Below, piece after piece: positions 8,453 to 17,985 of a stretch of 64,000 bases of DNA; the stretch's first letter is position 1, and the number at the start of each line of letters is the position of its first letter. The DNA lies in assembly GCF_002157625.1 (NCBI RefSeq), contig NZ_BDMM01000004.1, positions 186,001 to 250,000 of the forward strand. The letters run 5' to 3'. Under the pieces are notes generated by a model, which searched no databases, was not told the DNA's origin, and saw nothing but the letters and a program-made list of their open reading frames with translations. A program made the translations under genes and the position numbers. The stretch is from Brevundimonas sp. SH203 (GTDB taxonomy: Bacteria; Pseudomonadota; Alphaproteobacteria; Caulobacterales; Caulobacteraceae).

Positions 8453-10024
8453 ATGCCCGACGCCCTGCCCGGCCTGTTCCTCGGCCAGTCCGACGCCGCC
8501 CAGCCCGAAAACCTGCTGTTCAACCGCGCCAACCGCCACGGCGTCGTCGCGGGCGCGACCGGCACTGGCAAGACGGTGACGCTGCAGATCATGGCCCAGG
8601 GCTTTTCCGACGCCGGGGTGCCGGTCTTCTGCGCCGACGTCAAAGGCGACCTGTCGGGCATTTCGCAGATCGGGACGCCCAACGAAAAGCTGATCGCGCG
8701 CGCGACCGAAATGGGGTTGACCCTGACGCCGCGCGCCGCGCCGGTCGTCTTCTGGGATCTGTATGGTCAGAAGGGGCACCCGATCCGCACCACGGTTTCG
8801 GAAATCGGGCCGGTGCTGATGGCGCGGATGCTGAACCTGAACGAGGTGCAGGAAGGCGTGCTGACCGTGGTCTTCCACGTCGCAGACAAGGAAGGCCTGC
8901 TGCTGCTGGACCTGGACGATCTGAGGAGCCTGCTGGTCTATGTCGGCGAGAACGCCGACCGGATCGGGCGCGAGGTCGGCAATGTCGCCCCCGCCTCCAT
9001 CGCCGCCATCCAGAGGGCCTTGCTGCAGGTCGAGCAGCAGGGCGGCGACGCCTTCTTCGGCGAGCCGGCGCTGAAGCTGGAGGACATGATCCGCGTCGGT
9101 CTGGACGGCCGGGGTCAGGTCAATGTGCTGGATTCGACGCGGTTGATGAACAGCCCGCGCCTGTATGCGGCCTTCCTGCTGTGGCTGCTGTCGGAACTGT
9201 TCGAACAACTGCCCGAGGTCGGCGACCCGGAGAAGCCGCGCCTGGTCTTCTTCTTCGACGAGGCCCATCTGCTGTTCAACGACGCCCCGCGCGCCCTGCT
9301 GGAAAAGGTCGAACAGGTCGTGCGCCTGATCCGGTCCAAGGGCGTCGGCGTCTATTTCGTCACCCAGAATCCGGCCGACATTCCCGACACCGTCCTGGCC
9401 CAGCTGGGCAACCGCATCCAGCACGCGCTTCGCGCCTATACGCCGTCCGAACAGAAGGGACTGAAGGCGGCCTCGCAAAGCTTCCGCGTCAATCCGGCCT
9501 TCGACACGGCCGAGACGATCCAGGCCCTGGGCGTGGGCGAGGCCCTGGTCTCGGTGCTGGACGAAAAGGGCGCCCCGACCATCGTGGCCCGCACCAGAAT
9601 CCGCCCGCCTGCCTCACGCCTGGGGCCCGCGACGGACGCCGAGCGCGCGACGGTCATGGCCGCCAGCCCTGTGCGGGGCATCTACGATCAGGTGCTGAAC
9701 CGCGAATCCGCCGCCGAAATCCTGGCCAACCGCCACAGCACGGCCGATCAGGCGGCGGCCCAGGCCCAGGCCATAGCCAAGGCTCAGGCCGACGCCGCCA
9801 AGGCCGCCGAGGTTCAGGCCAAGGCCGACCAGAAGGCGGCTCAGGCCCAGGCGAAGGCCCAGGCCCGGGCGGATGCGGCGGCGGCCCGCCCGGCCCCCGC
9901 CCCGCGCCGGTCGACCCGCGAGACGCCGATCGAGGCCCTGACCAAGTCCGTCCTTCGCACCGCTGGATCGACCCTGACCCGCGAGCTGATGCGCGGCATC
10001 CTGGGCGGCCTGAAAAAACGCTAG
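8453..10024 (+). CDS. HerA-like ATPase, DUF853 (YjgR) family
   Basis: This 523-residue P-loop ATPase of the HerA/FtsK superfamily has Walker A GATGTGKT near residue 34, Walker B LVFFFDEAHLLF near 265, and a sensor-like YFVTQNPADIPD. Homologues called YjgR are annotated as DUF853 or helicase HerA-like proteins; no specific DNA role is established. Residues of about 425-490 form an Ala/Gln/Lys-rich region, probably coiled coil. The ATG at 8453 is preferred over the upstream in-frame start at 8426 because the family begins close to the PGLFLG motif. Confidence 0.9.
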   Translation: MPDALPGLFLGQSDAAQPENLLFNRANRHGVVAGATGTGKTVTLQIMAQGFSDAGVPVFCADVKGDLSGISQIGTPNEKLIARATEMGLTLTPRAAPVVFWDLYGQKGHPIRTTVSEIGPVLMARMLNLNEVQEGVLTVVFHVADKEGLLLLDLDDLRSLLVYVGENADRIGREVGNVAPASIAAIQRALLQVEQQGGDAFFGEPALKLEDMIRVGLDGRGQVNVLDSTRLMNSPRLYAAFLLWLLSELFEQLPEVGDPEKPRLVFFFDEAHLLFNDAPRALLEKVEQVVRLIRSKGVGVYFVTQNPADIPDTVLAQLGNRIQHALRAYTPSEQKGLKAASQSFRVNPAFDTAETIQALGVGEALVSVLDEKGAPTIVARTRIRPPASRLGPATDAERATVMAASPVRGIYDQVLNRESAAEILANRHSTADQAAAQAQAIAKAQADAAKAAEVQAKADQKAAQAQAKAQARADAAAARPAPAPRRSTRETPIEALTKSVLRTAGSTLTRELMRGILGGLKKR

Positions 10025-10035
10025 AGCGACCGCCA

Positions 10036-10065
10036 GAGCCTGATCGGTCGACGTCGATCAGGCTC
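10036..10065. terminator. Hairpin, probable terminator after the HerA-like gene
   Basis: A perfect 11-bp inverted repeat GAGCCTGATCG / CGATCAGGCTC surrounds an 8-base loop, starting 11 bases after the stop codon. No T-run follows on either strand, so termination is inferred from position and stem strength. Confidence 0.5.
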
Positions 10066-10107
10066 CGAGGTCTTGCAACGGGGCGGGGGCGGGCGCATCT
10101 CCCGCCC

Positions 10108-10668
10108 ATGTTCATCCAGACCGAACCCACGCCCAATCCCAATGTGCTGAAGTTCCTGCCCGGCCGCGAGGTGTCGCCGGCCGCCGCCTTGGAATACCGC
10201 ACAATCGACGAGGCGACGGCCTCGCCGCTCGCCGAGGCCCTGTTCGAACTGGAAGGCGTCGACGGCGTCTTCTTCGGCGCCGACTATGTGTCTGTGACGC
10301 GCCAGGCCCAGGGACCGGAGTGGTCGGAGATGAAGGCGCCGATCCTGGGCGTCGTCATGGATCATTTCGTCTCGGGACAGGCGCTGACGCGCAGCGCGGA
10401 CGCCGAGACCGACGGCCATGCCGAGGACGACAGCGAGATCGTCGCCGAGATCAAGGCCCTGCTGGACAGCCGCATCCGCCCGGCCGTGGCCCAGGACGGC
10501 GGCGACATCCTGTTCGATTCCTTCGACGAGGCGACCGGGGTGCTGAACCTTCGGATGCGCGGGGCCTGCGCCGGCTGCCCGTCCTCGTCCGCGACGCTGA
10601 AGGCCGGGGTCGAGCAGATGATGCGCCACTATGTGCCCGAAGTGACGCGGGTCGAGCAGACCCTGTAA
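10108..10668 (+). CDS. NifU-domain Fe-S cluster carrier (NfuA-like)
   Basis: This 186-residue protein has an N-terminal Nfu domain (MFIQTEPTPNPNVLKF) and a C-terminal NifU domain (about 110-180) with the cluster-binding CAGC motif in MRGACAGCPSSSATLK. Proteins of this kind carry Fe-S clusters from the assembly scaffold to client enzymes. Candidate clients in this window include MiaB. It has no close operon partner; the XRE regulator gene follows 57 bases later. Confidence 0.93.
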   Translation: MFIQTEPTPNPNVLKFLPGREVSPAAALEYRTIDEATASPLAEALFELEGVDGVFFGADYVSVTRQAQGPEWSEMKAPILGVVMDHFVSGQALTRSADAETDGHAEDDSEIVAEIKALLDSRIRPAVAQDGGDILFDSFDEATGVLNLRMRGACAGCPSSSATLKAGVEQMMRHYVPEVTRVEQTL

Positions 10669-10725
10669 CCGGCTGAAACCTTTTCGTCCTCGCCAGACGC
10701 GCGCCGGTGCGCCATTCTGACGGCG

Positions 10726-11322
10726 ATGTCGCGTTTCATTCCCCATCCCGAAGCCCTGCGTCTTGGCGAGGCGCTGGCCGCCCTGAGGCGCGAGCGCGGC
10801 CTGTCCCAGGCCGAGGCCGGGGCGCGTCTGGACATGACCAGCCAGGGGTGGGGCCTCTATGAAGCCGGCCGACGCTCGGGTCTGTTTCGTCCCGATGTGC
10901 AGCGCCGCCTGACGGGCGCCCTGGACTCCACGCCCGAGGCGCTGGCCCTGGCGTTGTCGACGACCACCGCCCCTTCGCCTCCTGCGACGCCCGTCGCCTC
11001 GGCGGCGAAGGCTGTCGAAAGCCGGAGACGGGACTTCGCCGGCGCCGAGCCCCAGCTCCGCCGTCTGCAAATCCTGAACGACGACCTGTCCCCCTGGGCC
11101 GATTCCGGCGTGGTGGTGGAATATGCGCTGGGCGTCTGGCCGCGTCGCGGACAGGGCTGCGTGATCGAAATGGGCGGCGAGACCCGCGTCCGCATCTATG
11201 AAACGGGCGACGCCCGAACCGTCACCGTGCGCGGCGCATCGTCCGCCGACGCGCCCGAGGTGCTGGCCCGCCAGACCATCGACCGTCTGTCCGCCGTAGT
11301 CGCGCGAATCGAACGACAATGA
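10726..11322 (+). CDS. XRE-family helix-turn-helix regulator with a novel-looking C-terminal domain
   Basis: This 198-residue protein has an N-terminal XRE helix-turn-helix (about 12-65, with LRRERGLSQAEAGARLDMTSQG). A Pro/Ala/Ser linker (about 85-105) leads to a C-terminal domain of about 90 residues that I do not recognise. That domain is charged and compact and lacks the Ser/Lys pair of LexA/CI-type autopeptidases. It precedes a second XRE gene by 45 bases on the same strand. No integrase or phage gene is nearby, so it is probably a chromosomal regulator. The target is unknown. Confidence 0.75.
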   Translation: MSRFIPHPEALRLGEALAALRRERGLSQAEAGARLDMTSQGWGLYEAGRRSGLFRPDVQRRLTGALDSTPEALALALSTTTAPSPPATPVASAAKAVESRRRDFAGAEPQLRRLQILNDDLSPWADSGVVVEYALGVWPRRGQGCVIEMGGETRVRIYETGDARTVTVRGASSADAPEVLARQTIDRLSAVVARIERQ

Positions 11323-11367
11323 AACAAAATCGTTGATTTCATCGCCAGGTCATGAAACACCTTGGTC

Positions 11368-11769
11368 ATGGCCAACCTTCGCCGCAACCCTGCCCCCAGA
11401 GCCGCCGAGCCGGTCGACGTCTTCGTCGGCGCCCAGATCGCGGCGCGACGCATGGCCCTGGGCCTGTCGCAGTCCGCTCTGGGCGATCAGGTCGGCGTCA
11501 GCTTCCAGCAGATGCAGAAATACGAAAGCGGGCGTAACCGCATATCGGCCTCGCGCCTGCATGGACTGGCCCTCGCATTGGGCGCGCCGATCCAGGTCTT
11601 CTTTCCTCAGCGAGCCGAACCCTCGCACGATCCCGACGCCGCCGCGATCCGCGCTGTCTGCGCCACGATCGAAGGTCGGACCCTGGCCTTGAGCTTCGCA
11701 CGCATGGAAAACCGCGCTGTGCGCCAGGCCGTCACGCAGCTGGTGGAGGTTCTGGCCAAGCCCGCCTAA
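11368..11769 (+). CDS. XRE-family transcriptional regulator
   Basis: This 133-residue protein has a helix-turn-helix at about 20-75 containing GVSFQQMQKYESGRNRISAS. The same core recurs in the XRE protein at 17986 (GVSFQQVQKYEKGTNRVSAS), so the two are paralogues. The C-terminal 45 residues are helical and may dimerise. The ATG at 11368 is used rather than the upstream TTG at 11362. It sits 9 bases before tsaB, so it may be co-transcribed with that gene. The function is unknown. Confidence 0.85.
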   Translation: MANLRRNPAPRAAEPVDVFVGAQIAARRMALGLSQSALGDQVGVSFQQMQKYESGRNRISASRLHGLALALGAPIQVFFPQRAEPSHDPDAAAIRAVCATIEGRTLALSFARMENRAVRQAVTQLVEVLAKPA

Positions 11770-11778
11770 AAGGCGGCC

Positions 11779-12459
11779 ATGAGACTTCTGGTGATCGATA
11801 CGGCGCTCGGCGCCTGCACGGCTGCGGTGTTCGAGGACGACCGGGCGCTGGCTGTGCGATTCGAGCCGATGACCAAGGGCCATCAGGAGCGGATTGGCGG
11901 CATGGTGCGCGACGTGATGGCCGAGGCCGGGGCGGACTTCGACAGTCTGGACCGGATCGGCGTCACCGTCGGGCCGGGATCGTTCACCGGCCTGCGCGTC
12001 GGCTTGGCCTTCGCTCAGGGTTTGGGCGCCGCTCTGGACCGGCCCGTCGTGGGGATTTCGACGCTGGACGCCCTGGCCGCATCGCGGGGAACGTCGGACG
12101 GGCCGGTCGCGGCCCTGATCGATGCGCGGCGGGGACAGGTCTATGCGCGCCTGTTCGCCGATGGCAGGGCGCTGGGAGAGGCCGAAGCCTTGTCGCTGGA
12201 CCAGGCGGCCGAACGGATCGCGGCAATGGGGTCCGCCGTCGCCCTGGTCGGAAACGGGGGGGCTGTTCTGGCCGAAGCCTTCCCCGACCAGATTTTCGCG
12301 CGGACGGACGACCGGGTCGCGCCGGCGCCCGAGGCCCTGGCCCGTCTGGCGGCGGCGGCCGATCCGGCGACCCATCCGCCGCGTCCGCTCTATCTGCGCG
12401 CGCCCGACGCCACCCCGCCCAGCCGCCTGCCGGGCCAACCGCGCCAGCCTGCGCCATGA
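11779..12459 (+). CDS. tsaB: TsaB, partner of the tRNA t6A-forming complex
   Basis: This 226-residue protein of the ASKHA fold has VIDTALGACTAAV at the N-terminus and the signature VGPGSFTGLRVGLAFAQGL (about 57-75). TsaB binds TsaD and TsaE to make threonylcarbamoyl-adenosine at position 37 of ANN-decoding tRNAs. Like other TsaB proteins it is shorter than TsaD and lacks the metal-binding histidines. It overlaps rimI by 4 bases, a common pairing in Alphaproteobacteria. Confidence 0.95.
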   Translation: MRLLVIDTALGACTAAVFEDDRALAVRFEPMTKGHQERIGGMVRDVMAEAGADFDSLDRIGVTVGPGSFTGLRVGLAFAQGLGAALDRPVVGISTLDALAASRGTSDGPVAALIDARRGQVYARLFADGRALGEAEALSLDQAAERIAAMGSAVALVGNGGAVLAEAFPDQIFARTDDRVAPAPEALARLAAAADPATHPPRPLYLRAPDATPPSRLPGQPRQPAP

Positions 12460-12899
12460 GCGCGACGCCCCCGGACGTTCTGGCCGCCCTCCACGCCGAA
12501 GCCTTCGCCGCGCCCTGGGACGCCCGGGCCTTTTCCGACCTTCTGGCCCAGCCCGGCGTCTGTCTGGGCGTCGAGACCGATGGGTTCATCCTGATCCGTG
12601 TCGTGCTGGACGAGGCGGAAATCCTGACCTTGGCCGTTCGACCCGACGCGCGTCGCCAGGGCCTTGGCCGTCGCTTGGTCGAACGCGCCTGCGATGCGGC
12701 AAAGGAGGCGGGCGCCGCCAGCCTGTTTCTGGAAGTCGCCGAGGACAATGCGGCCGCGCGCGCCCTGTACGCCCGCGCCGGCTTCGTCGAAATCGGCCGC
12801 CGAAAAGCCTATTACACCGGCACGGACGGGCGCCGGATCGACGCCTTGGCCCTGCGTCGCGACCTGTCTGTCGATCACGTCACGCCAACGCTTCCCTGA
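12456..12899 (+). CDS. rimI: Ribosomal-protein-alanine N-acetyltransferase RimI
   Basis: This 147-residue GNAT acetyltransferase has the acetyl-CoA site PDARRQGLGRRLVERA (about 66-81) and FLEVAEDNAAARALYARAGF, typical of RimI. The enzyme acetylates the N-terminus of ribosomal protein S18 and some other proteins. The start overlaps the tsaB stop (ATGA), which implies coupled translation. The fur gene follows after 28 bases. Confidence 0.93.
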   Translation: MSATPPDVLAALHAEAFAAPWDARAFSDLLAQPGVCLGVETDGFILIRVVLDEAEILTLAVRPDARRQGLGRRLVERACDAAKEAGAASLFLEVAEDNAAARALYARAGFVEIGRRKAYYTGTDGRRIDALALRRDLSVDHVTPTLP

Positions 12900-12927
12900 T
12901 GCGCCGCGAATCCCTATTCTAGGGGTC

Positions 12928-13413
12928 ATGGACCGGATCGAAAAACTCTGCGCCGACCGCGGCATGCGTATGACCGAACAGCGCCGGGTGATCGCCCGGG
13001 TGCTGTCGAACGCCGAAGACCACCCCGACGTGGAGGAGCTGTATCGTCGCGCCTCGGCCATCGACCCGCACATCTCCATCGCCACCGTCTATCGCACCGT
13101 GCGCCTGTTCGAAGAGGCGGGCGTGGTCGAGAAGCACGACTTCGGCGACGGTCGCAGCCGATATGAAGAGGCGGGCGACGATCACCACGACCACCTGATC
13201 GACACCAAGACCGGCGAGGTGATCGAATTCTTCGACGCCGAGATCGAACGTCTGAAGTCCGAGATCGCCGAACGTCTGGGCTTCCAGCTGATCGGCCACA
13301 AGCTGGAGCTTTACGGCGTCGCCATCGAGGGGGCCGAGCCGTCCAAGCGCGAGGGCCTGATCTTCACGCGCCACGCCGCCCGCGTCGATCCCGCCGATGT
13401 GGACGCGGGCTGA
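12928..13413 (+). CDS. fur: Fur/Mur-family metal-responsive repressor
   Basis: This 161-residue Fur-family protein has a winged-helix DNA-binding half (about 1-85, with [19 protein letters not shown]) and a dimerisation half with the metal-site stretch [15 protein letters not shown]. It lacks the CxxC pairs found in many enterobacterial Fur proteins. Its only cysteine is near residue 8, in LCADRG, a pattern common in alphaproteobacterial Fur/Mur. It probably senses Fe(II), though Mn(II) cannot be excluded. I chose the ATG at 12928 because it gives the normal family length. Confidence 0.93.
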   Translation: MDRIEKLCADRGMRMTEQRRVIARVLSNAEDHPDVEELYRRASAIDPHISIATVYRTVRLFEEAGVVEKHDFGDGRSRYEEAGDDHHDHLIDTKTGEVIEFFDAEIERLKSEIAERLGFQLIGHKLELYGVAIEGAEPSKREGLIFTRHAARVDPADVDAG

Positions 13414-13457
13414 GCCGCCGTCTTGTCGAGGCGGTCGCGGGCGACCATAAGCCCGTC

Positions 13458-14897
13458 ATGACCGACACCCAGGCTCCCCAGGTCGAGACGACGGCCGAGA
13501 AGCGTCTGTTCATCAAGACCTACGGCTGTCAGATGAACGTCTATGACTCAGAGCGCATGGCCGATGTCCTGCGCCCGCTGGGCTATGCGACGACGGACGA
13601 TCCCGCGCACGCCGACTTCGTCATCCTGAACACCTGCCACATCCGCGAGAAGGCGGCGGAAAAGATCTATTCCGAACTCGGCAAGCTGCGCGAGATGCGC
13701 GACATCCGGCGCGAGACCGGCGGCGACATGACCATCGCCGTCGCCGGCTGCGTCGCCCAGGCCGAGGGCGAGGAGATCATGAAACGCCAGCCCGCCGTCG
13801 ACATCGTCGTCGGCCCGCAGGCCTATCACCAGCTGCCCGAGCTTCTGACCCGTACGGCGCGGGCGCGGGGCGAGCGGATCGGCGCCGACTTCGCCCCCGA
13901 CGACAAGTTCGACGCCCTGCCCGCCGCGCGCTTCACCGAGGGGCCGACGGCCTTCCTGACCGTGCAGGAGGGGTGCGACAAGTTCTGCACCTTCTGCGTC
14001 GTGCCCTATACGCGCGGCGCCGAATGGTCGCGGCCGATGGCGGCGGTGCTGGAAGAGGCGCGCCAGCTGGCGGATCGCGGCGTGCGCGAAGTCACCCTGC
14101 TGGGCCAGAACGTCAACGCCTATGACGGCGAACGAGCGGATGGGAAAAAGGCGACCCTGGCGGAACTGGCCTACGCCCTGGCCGAAATCCCCGGTCTGGA
14201 CCGCATCCGCTATACGACCAGCCATCCGAACGACATGGGCGACGACCTGATCGCGGCCCATGGCGATCTGGACGCCCTGATGCCCTATCTGCACTTGCCG
14301 GTTCAGGCGGGGTCGGATCGCATCCTGCGGCTGATGAACCGCAAGCACGGGCGTCAGAAATATTTCGACCTGATCGACCGCATCCGCGCCGCGCGGCCCG
14401 ACATGGCGCTGGCGGGCGACTTCATCGTCGGCTTCCCCGGCGAGACGGACCGGGAGTTCGAGGACACGCTGGATCTGGTGCGGCGGGTGAACTACGCGGG
14501 GGCCTTCGCCTTCGCCTATTCGCCGCGTCCCGGCACCCCGGCGGCGGGCATGGGCAAGCAGGTCGAGCCGGAGGTCTCCAGGGAACGGCTGCACCGCCTG
14601 ATCGCCCTGCTGACCGAACAGCAGACCGCCTTCAATGAATCCCAGGCGGGGCGGACGCTGAACGTCCTGTTCGACAAGCCGGGGCGTCACGCCCACCGTC
14701 GCCAGGCCGTCGGTCGGTCCCCCTATCTGCAATCGGTCCACGTCGACGACGCGGATCATCTGATCGGCCAGATCGTTCCGGTCGAGATCATACGGGGCCA
14801 GCAGAACAGTCTGCATGGCCGACTGCTCACACCCCACGGGCTCATGCAGCCGAGCGCCGCGCGCGAGGCGATAGCCCAAAGAGAAAAGGCCGCTTGA
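13458..14897 (+). CDS. miaB: tRNA-2-methylthio-N6-isopentenyladenosine synthase MiaB
   Basis: This is a 479-residue radical-SAM methylthiotransferase. The N-terminal UPF0004 domain begins with [14 protein letters not shown] and supplies the first set of cluster cysteines. The radical SAM motif is CDKFCTFC within [18 protein letters not shown]. The C-terminal TRAM domain (about 395-460) binds RNA. It adds a methylthio group to i6A37 of tRNAs that read UNN codons. The stop overlaps the phoH start, so the two are translated together. Confidence 0.96.
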   Translation: MTDTQAPQVETTAEKRLFIKTYGCQMNVYDSERMADVLRPLGYATTDDPAHADFVILNTCHIREKAAEKIYSELGKLREMRDIRRETGGDMTIAVAGCVAQAEGEEIMKRQPAVDIVVGPQAYHQLPELLTRTARARGERIGADFAPDDKFDALPAARFTEGPTAFLTVQEGCDKFCTFCVVPYTRGAEWSRPMAAVLEEARQLADRGVREVTLLGQNVNAYDGERADGKKATLAELAYALAEIPGLDRIRYTTSHPNDMGDDLIAAHGDLDALMPYLHLPVQAGSDRILRLMNRKHGRQKYFDLIDRIRAARPDMALAGDFIVGFPGETDREFEDTLDLVRRVNYAGAFAFAYSPRPGTPAAGMGKQVEPEVSRERLHRLIALLTEQQTAFNESQAGRTLNVLFDKPGRHAHRRQAVGRSPYLQSVHVDDADHLIGQIVPVEIIRGQQNSLHGRLLTPHGLMQPSAAREAIAQREKAA

Positions 14898-15883
14898 TGG
14901 CGAGAGAGTCCGAGTTCGTACCGCTGAACGACGCCGAGCTGCGCGCGGTCATCGGGCCGAACAGCCGCCACGTCGCCCTGATCGAGGACGCCTTCAAGGT
15001 GCTGGTCGAGGCGCCGGGCGGCGGGGTCTCCGTCAACGGCGGCACGCGCGACCGATCCGACGCCCGCCAGGTGATCGAGGATCTGGCCAAGCGCGCGGCC
15101 CTGGGCGCCGAGGTCACGGAGGCCGATGTGCGCGCCGCCCTGGGCCAGGCGCGCGGCGGCAAGGGCACGCCGGGCATGGCGGCGGCGGGCGTGTCCCTGC
15201 CCGGCGGCAAGCGCGGCGCCATCGTGCCCAAGACCAAGGCCCAGGCCGCCTATCTGGACATGCTGGGCCGGTGCGAACTGTCGTTCGGCGTGGGACCGGC
15301 CGGCACCGGCAAGACGTTTCTGGCGGCGGCCTATGGCGCGTCTTTGCTCAGGCGCGGACAGGTGGACCGGCTGGTCATCACCCGTCCAGCGGTCGAGGCG
15401 GGCGAGAAGCTGGGATTCCTGCCGGGCGACCTGAACGAAAAGGTCGACCCCTATCTGGCCCCGATCTGGGAGGCGCTGAACGACATTCTGGGCGCCGAGG
15501 ACGTGCAGCGTCGCCGCGACAAGGGCGAGATCGAGGCCGCCCCCATCGCCTTCATGCGCGGCCGCACCCTGAGCCACGCCTTCGTCATCGTGGACGAGGC
15601 CCAGAACACCAGCCGCCTTCAGATGAAGATGGTGCTGACGCGGCTGGGCGAGGGCGCGCGGATGGTGGTGACGGGCGATCCGTCGCAGATCGACCTGTTG
15701 AACCCGCGCGATTCCGGCCTGGCCCACGCCCTGCGGATTCTGGACGGGGTGCAGGGCGTCGGCATCCTGAAGTTCGAGGCCTCGGACGTGGTGCGTCACG
15801 CCATGGTCGAGCGGATCGTGCGCGCCTATGACGCCGACGCCGCACGCGGACGCCCTGCCCCGGACCTCGAAGACCCCGCATGA
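14897..15883 (+). CDS. phoH: PhoH family ATPase (YbeZ type)
   Basis: This 328-residue P-loop protein has Walker A GPAGTGKTFLAAAYG, a family motif ITRPAVEAGEKLGFLPGDL, Walker B VIVDEAQNTS, and TGDPSQIDL. In most Proteobacteria YbeZ/PhoH is encoded next to ybeY, and the pair takes part in rRNA processing and ribosome quality control. ATG 14897 shares a base with the miaB stop; an in-frame TTG 3 bases earlier is a weaker choice. It overlaps ybeY by 4 bases. Confidence 0.95.
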   Translation: MARESEFVPLNDAELRAVIGPNSRHVALIEDAFKVLVEAPGGGVSVNGGTRDRSDARQVIEDLAKRAALGAEVTEADVRAALGQARGGKGTPGMAAAGVSLPGGKRGAIVPKTKAQAAYLDMLGRCELSFGVGPAGTGKTFLAAAYGASLLRRGQVDRLVITRPAVEAGEKLGFLPGDLNEKVDPYLAPIWEALNDILGAEDVQRRRDKGEIEAAPIAFMRGRTLSHAFVIVDEAQNTSRLQMKMVLTRLGEGARMVVTGDPSQIDLLNPRDSGLAHALRILDGVQGVGILKFEASDVVRHAMVERIVRAYDADAARGRPAPDLEDPA

Positions 15884-16335
15884 TCGAGATCGAAGTCGAG
15901 ACCGAGGCCTGGACCGGCGCCCTGCCGGAGGTCGAGGCCGTGGTGGAACGGGCGGCCCTCGCCGCGCTGGGGACGGTCGCGGGCGATGTCGTCATTCTGT
16001 TGACGGACAATGAGGCCGTGCGCGACCTGAACGCCCGGTTCCGCGACAAGGACAGGCCCACCAATGTCCTGTCCTTCCCCGCCAATGAGAGCGCGGCGCC
16101 GCATCTGGGCGACATCGTCCTGGCTTACGGCGTCTGCGCCGAAGAGGCCGTGGCGCAGAACAAGACCCTGGCCGATCACCTCAGCCATCTGGTCGTCCAC
16201 GGCGTGCTGCACCTGCTGGGTCGCGATCATGAAGACGACGCCGAGGCCGAAGAGATGGAGGCCGAGGAGCGTGAAATCCTGGCCGGGATCGGCGTCGCCG
16301 ACCCCTATGCCGCAGATGCTGAAAGCGCCGACTGA
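15880..16335 (+). CDS. ybeY: Endoribonuclease YbeY
   Basis: This 151-residue metalloprotein carries the UPF0054 zinc signature H-x3-H-x5-H in HGVLHLLGRDH (about residues 107-117). RDKDRPTNVLSFP, another family block, is also present. YbeY helps mature the 3' end of 16S rRNA and removes defective ribosomes together with RNase R. The start overlaps the phoH stop (ATGA). In many relatives corC follows; here lnt follows directly. Confidence 0.96.
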   Translation: MIEIEVETEAWTGALPEVEAVVERAALAALGTVAGDVVILLTDNEAVRDLNARFRDKDRPTNVLSFPANESAAPHLGDIVLAYGVCAEEAVAQNKTLADHLSHLVVHGVLHLLGRDHEDDAEAEEMEAEEREILAGIGVADPYAADAESAD

Positions 16336-16336
16336 C

Positions 16337-17974
16337 ATGATGATCGACGCCCTGCTGGACCGTTTCGCCGCGCCGATCCGGGCCATGCCCGTCAGGCGGC
16401 GCACATGGAGCTGGCGGCTGATCCGCATACTTCTGGCCCTGCTGGCGGGGGCCGGGACAGCCTTCGCCCATCCGCCGTTCGGAATCCTGATCGGCCTGCT
16501 GGGCTATCCCCTGCTGATGATCCTGTCGGAGCGATCCGACACGGCGCGCGGCGCCTTCTGGATGGGGTGGCTGGCGGGCTTCGCCTATTTCTTCGTCGGT
16601 TGCTGGTGGGTGGCCGAGGCCTTCTTCGTCAATCCCGAACAGGCGTGGATGGCGCCCTTCGCGGCCAGCCTGCTGCCGGCGGGTCTGGGCCTGTTCTGGG
16701 GAACGGCGACGGCGCTCTATCGCCGGTTCGCCCCCATCGGCCCGGTGCGGGTCCTGCTGTTCGCGGCCCTGTTCTGCATTTTCGAATGGCTGCGCGGCCA
16801 TGTGCTGACCGGGTTTCCGTGGAACCCGGCGGGGGCGACCTGGAAGGCGGGCGGCGGCATGTCCCAGCTCGCCTCGGTCGTCGGCGTCTATGGGTTGAGC
16901 CTGGTCACGGTCGCCGCGACCTCGGCCTTCGGCCCGCTGGTCGGGCCGGGCCTGAAGCGCGATCGCCTGATCTCGGCGGGCCTCGGCGCGCTGACGCTGA
17001 TGTCTGTGGGGATCTTCGGCGCGGTGCGGCTGGCGCAATCCCATCTTGAGTTCACCGATACGGTCGTGCGTCTGGTCCAGGCCGATGTGAAACAGGAGAC
17101 GAAATGGTCGCCCGAGGCCTATCGCTCCATCGTCGACCGCTATGTGACCCTGACGGGTCAGGCGGCGGCGCGCACGCCCAATGTGGTCGTCTGGCCCGAG
17201 GGCGCCCTGCCCGCCTCGGCCAACGACGTCTTCGCCTCGACCGACGCCGGGGCCATCGCCGCCGCCCTGCGTCCCGGCCAGACCCTGCTGATGGGGCTGG
17301 CGCGAGGCGAGCCTGACCTCACCGCGCCAGAGGGCGCCCGCTATTACAACAGCCTGTTCGTCCTGGCGGACGAGGGCGGGGCGGGCCTCAGGGTCGCGGC
17401 CGTCTATGACAAGCACCGGCTGGTGCCGTTCGGCGAATATCTGCCGCTGGGGTCGCTGATGACCTCCATCGGTCTGCGCAGCCTGGTGCATATGCCCAGC
17501 GACTTTTCCGCCGGCCCGACGCCCGAGCCGATCACCGTGCCCGGCGCCCCGCGCGCCCAGATCCTGATCTGCTACGAGAGCCTCTATCCCGGCTTCACGC
17601 CGGGCGCGGCGGGGCGCCCCGACTGGATCGTCAACGCCTCCAACGACGCCTGGTTCGGCGCCACGTCCGGCCCGCGCCAGCACCTGAACCTGGCCAGCTA
17701 TCGCGCCATCGAGACCGGCCTGCCCATCGCGCGCGCCACGCCGACGGGGATTTCGGCCATGATCGACCCGTGGGGCCGGATCGTGGACGGCGAGAAGCTG
17801 GAGCCCGGCGTCATGGGGGTGATCGACGCGCCCCTGCCGCGCCCCACGGGGATCACCCCCTATGGCCGTTTCGGCGACTGGCCGCTGGCCATGATGCTAA
17901 TGGCTACGCTCGCCCTATCCTTGTGGCCGTTGGTTTTGCGATCTAGGATGAGGTCGAAGCAAGCGGCGATCTGA
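16337..17974 (+). CDS. lnt: Apolipoprotein N-acyltransferase
   Basis: This 545-residue inner-membrane enzyme adds the third acyl chain to lipoproteins. The N-terminal half has about six transmembrane segments; the C-terminal half is a nitrilase domain. The catalytic triad is visible as Glu in VWPEGALP, Lys in VYDKHRLVPFGEYLP and Cys in LICYESLYPG. The start is the first of two adjacent ATGs at 16337, 1 base after the ybeY stop. Its substrates would include the lipoproteins encoded in this window. Confidence 0.95.
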   Translation: MMIDALLDRFAAPIRAMPVRRRTWSWRLIRILLALLAGAGTAFAHPPFGILIGLLGYPLLMILSERSDTARGAFWMGWLAGFAYFFVGCWWVAEAFFVNPEQAWMAPFAASLLPAGLGLFWGTATALYRRFAPIGPVRVLLFAALFCIFEWLRGHVLTGFPWNPAGATWKAGGGMSQLASVVGVYGLSLVTVAATSAFGPLVGPGLKRDRLISAGLGALTLMSVGIFGAVRLAQSHLEFTDTVVRLVQADVKQETKWSPEAYRSIVDRYVTLTGQAAARTPNVVVWPEGALPASANDVFASTDAGAIAAALRPGQTLLMGLARGEPDLTAPEGARYYNSLFVLADEGGAGLRVAAVYDKHRLVPFGEYLPLGSLMTSIGLRSLVHMPSDFSAGPTPEPITVPGAPRAQILICYESLYPGFTPGAAGRPDWIVNASNDAWFGATSGPRQHLNLASYRAIETGLPIARATPTGISAMIDPWGRIVDGEKLEPGVMGVIDAPLPRPTGITPYGRFGDWPLAMMLMATLALSLWPLVLRSRMRSKQAAI

Positions 17975-17985
17975 AGCGGGGGGGA

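Noticed and set aside
7813..10668. A 951-codon forward frame covering several genes
   Set aside because: Only its last 186 residues (from 10108) are a real protein (NifU domain). The rest is a shadow of the permease and HerA-like genes.
10726..11769. Prophage remnant signalled by two XRE genes
   Set aside because: No integrase, attachment repeats, structural genes or compositional shift are visible; one of the two regulators has a paralogue in a conserved cluster.
16064..16336. Upstream extension of lnt
   Set aside because: The extra 91 codons lie inside ybeY in another frame and show no family sequence.
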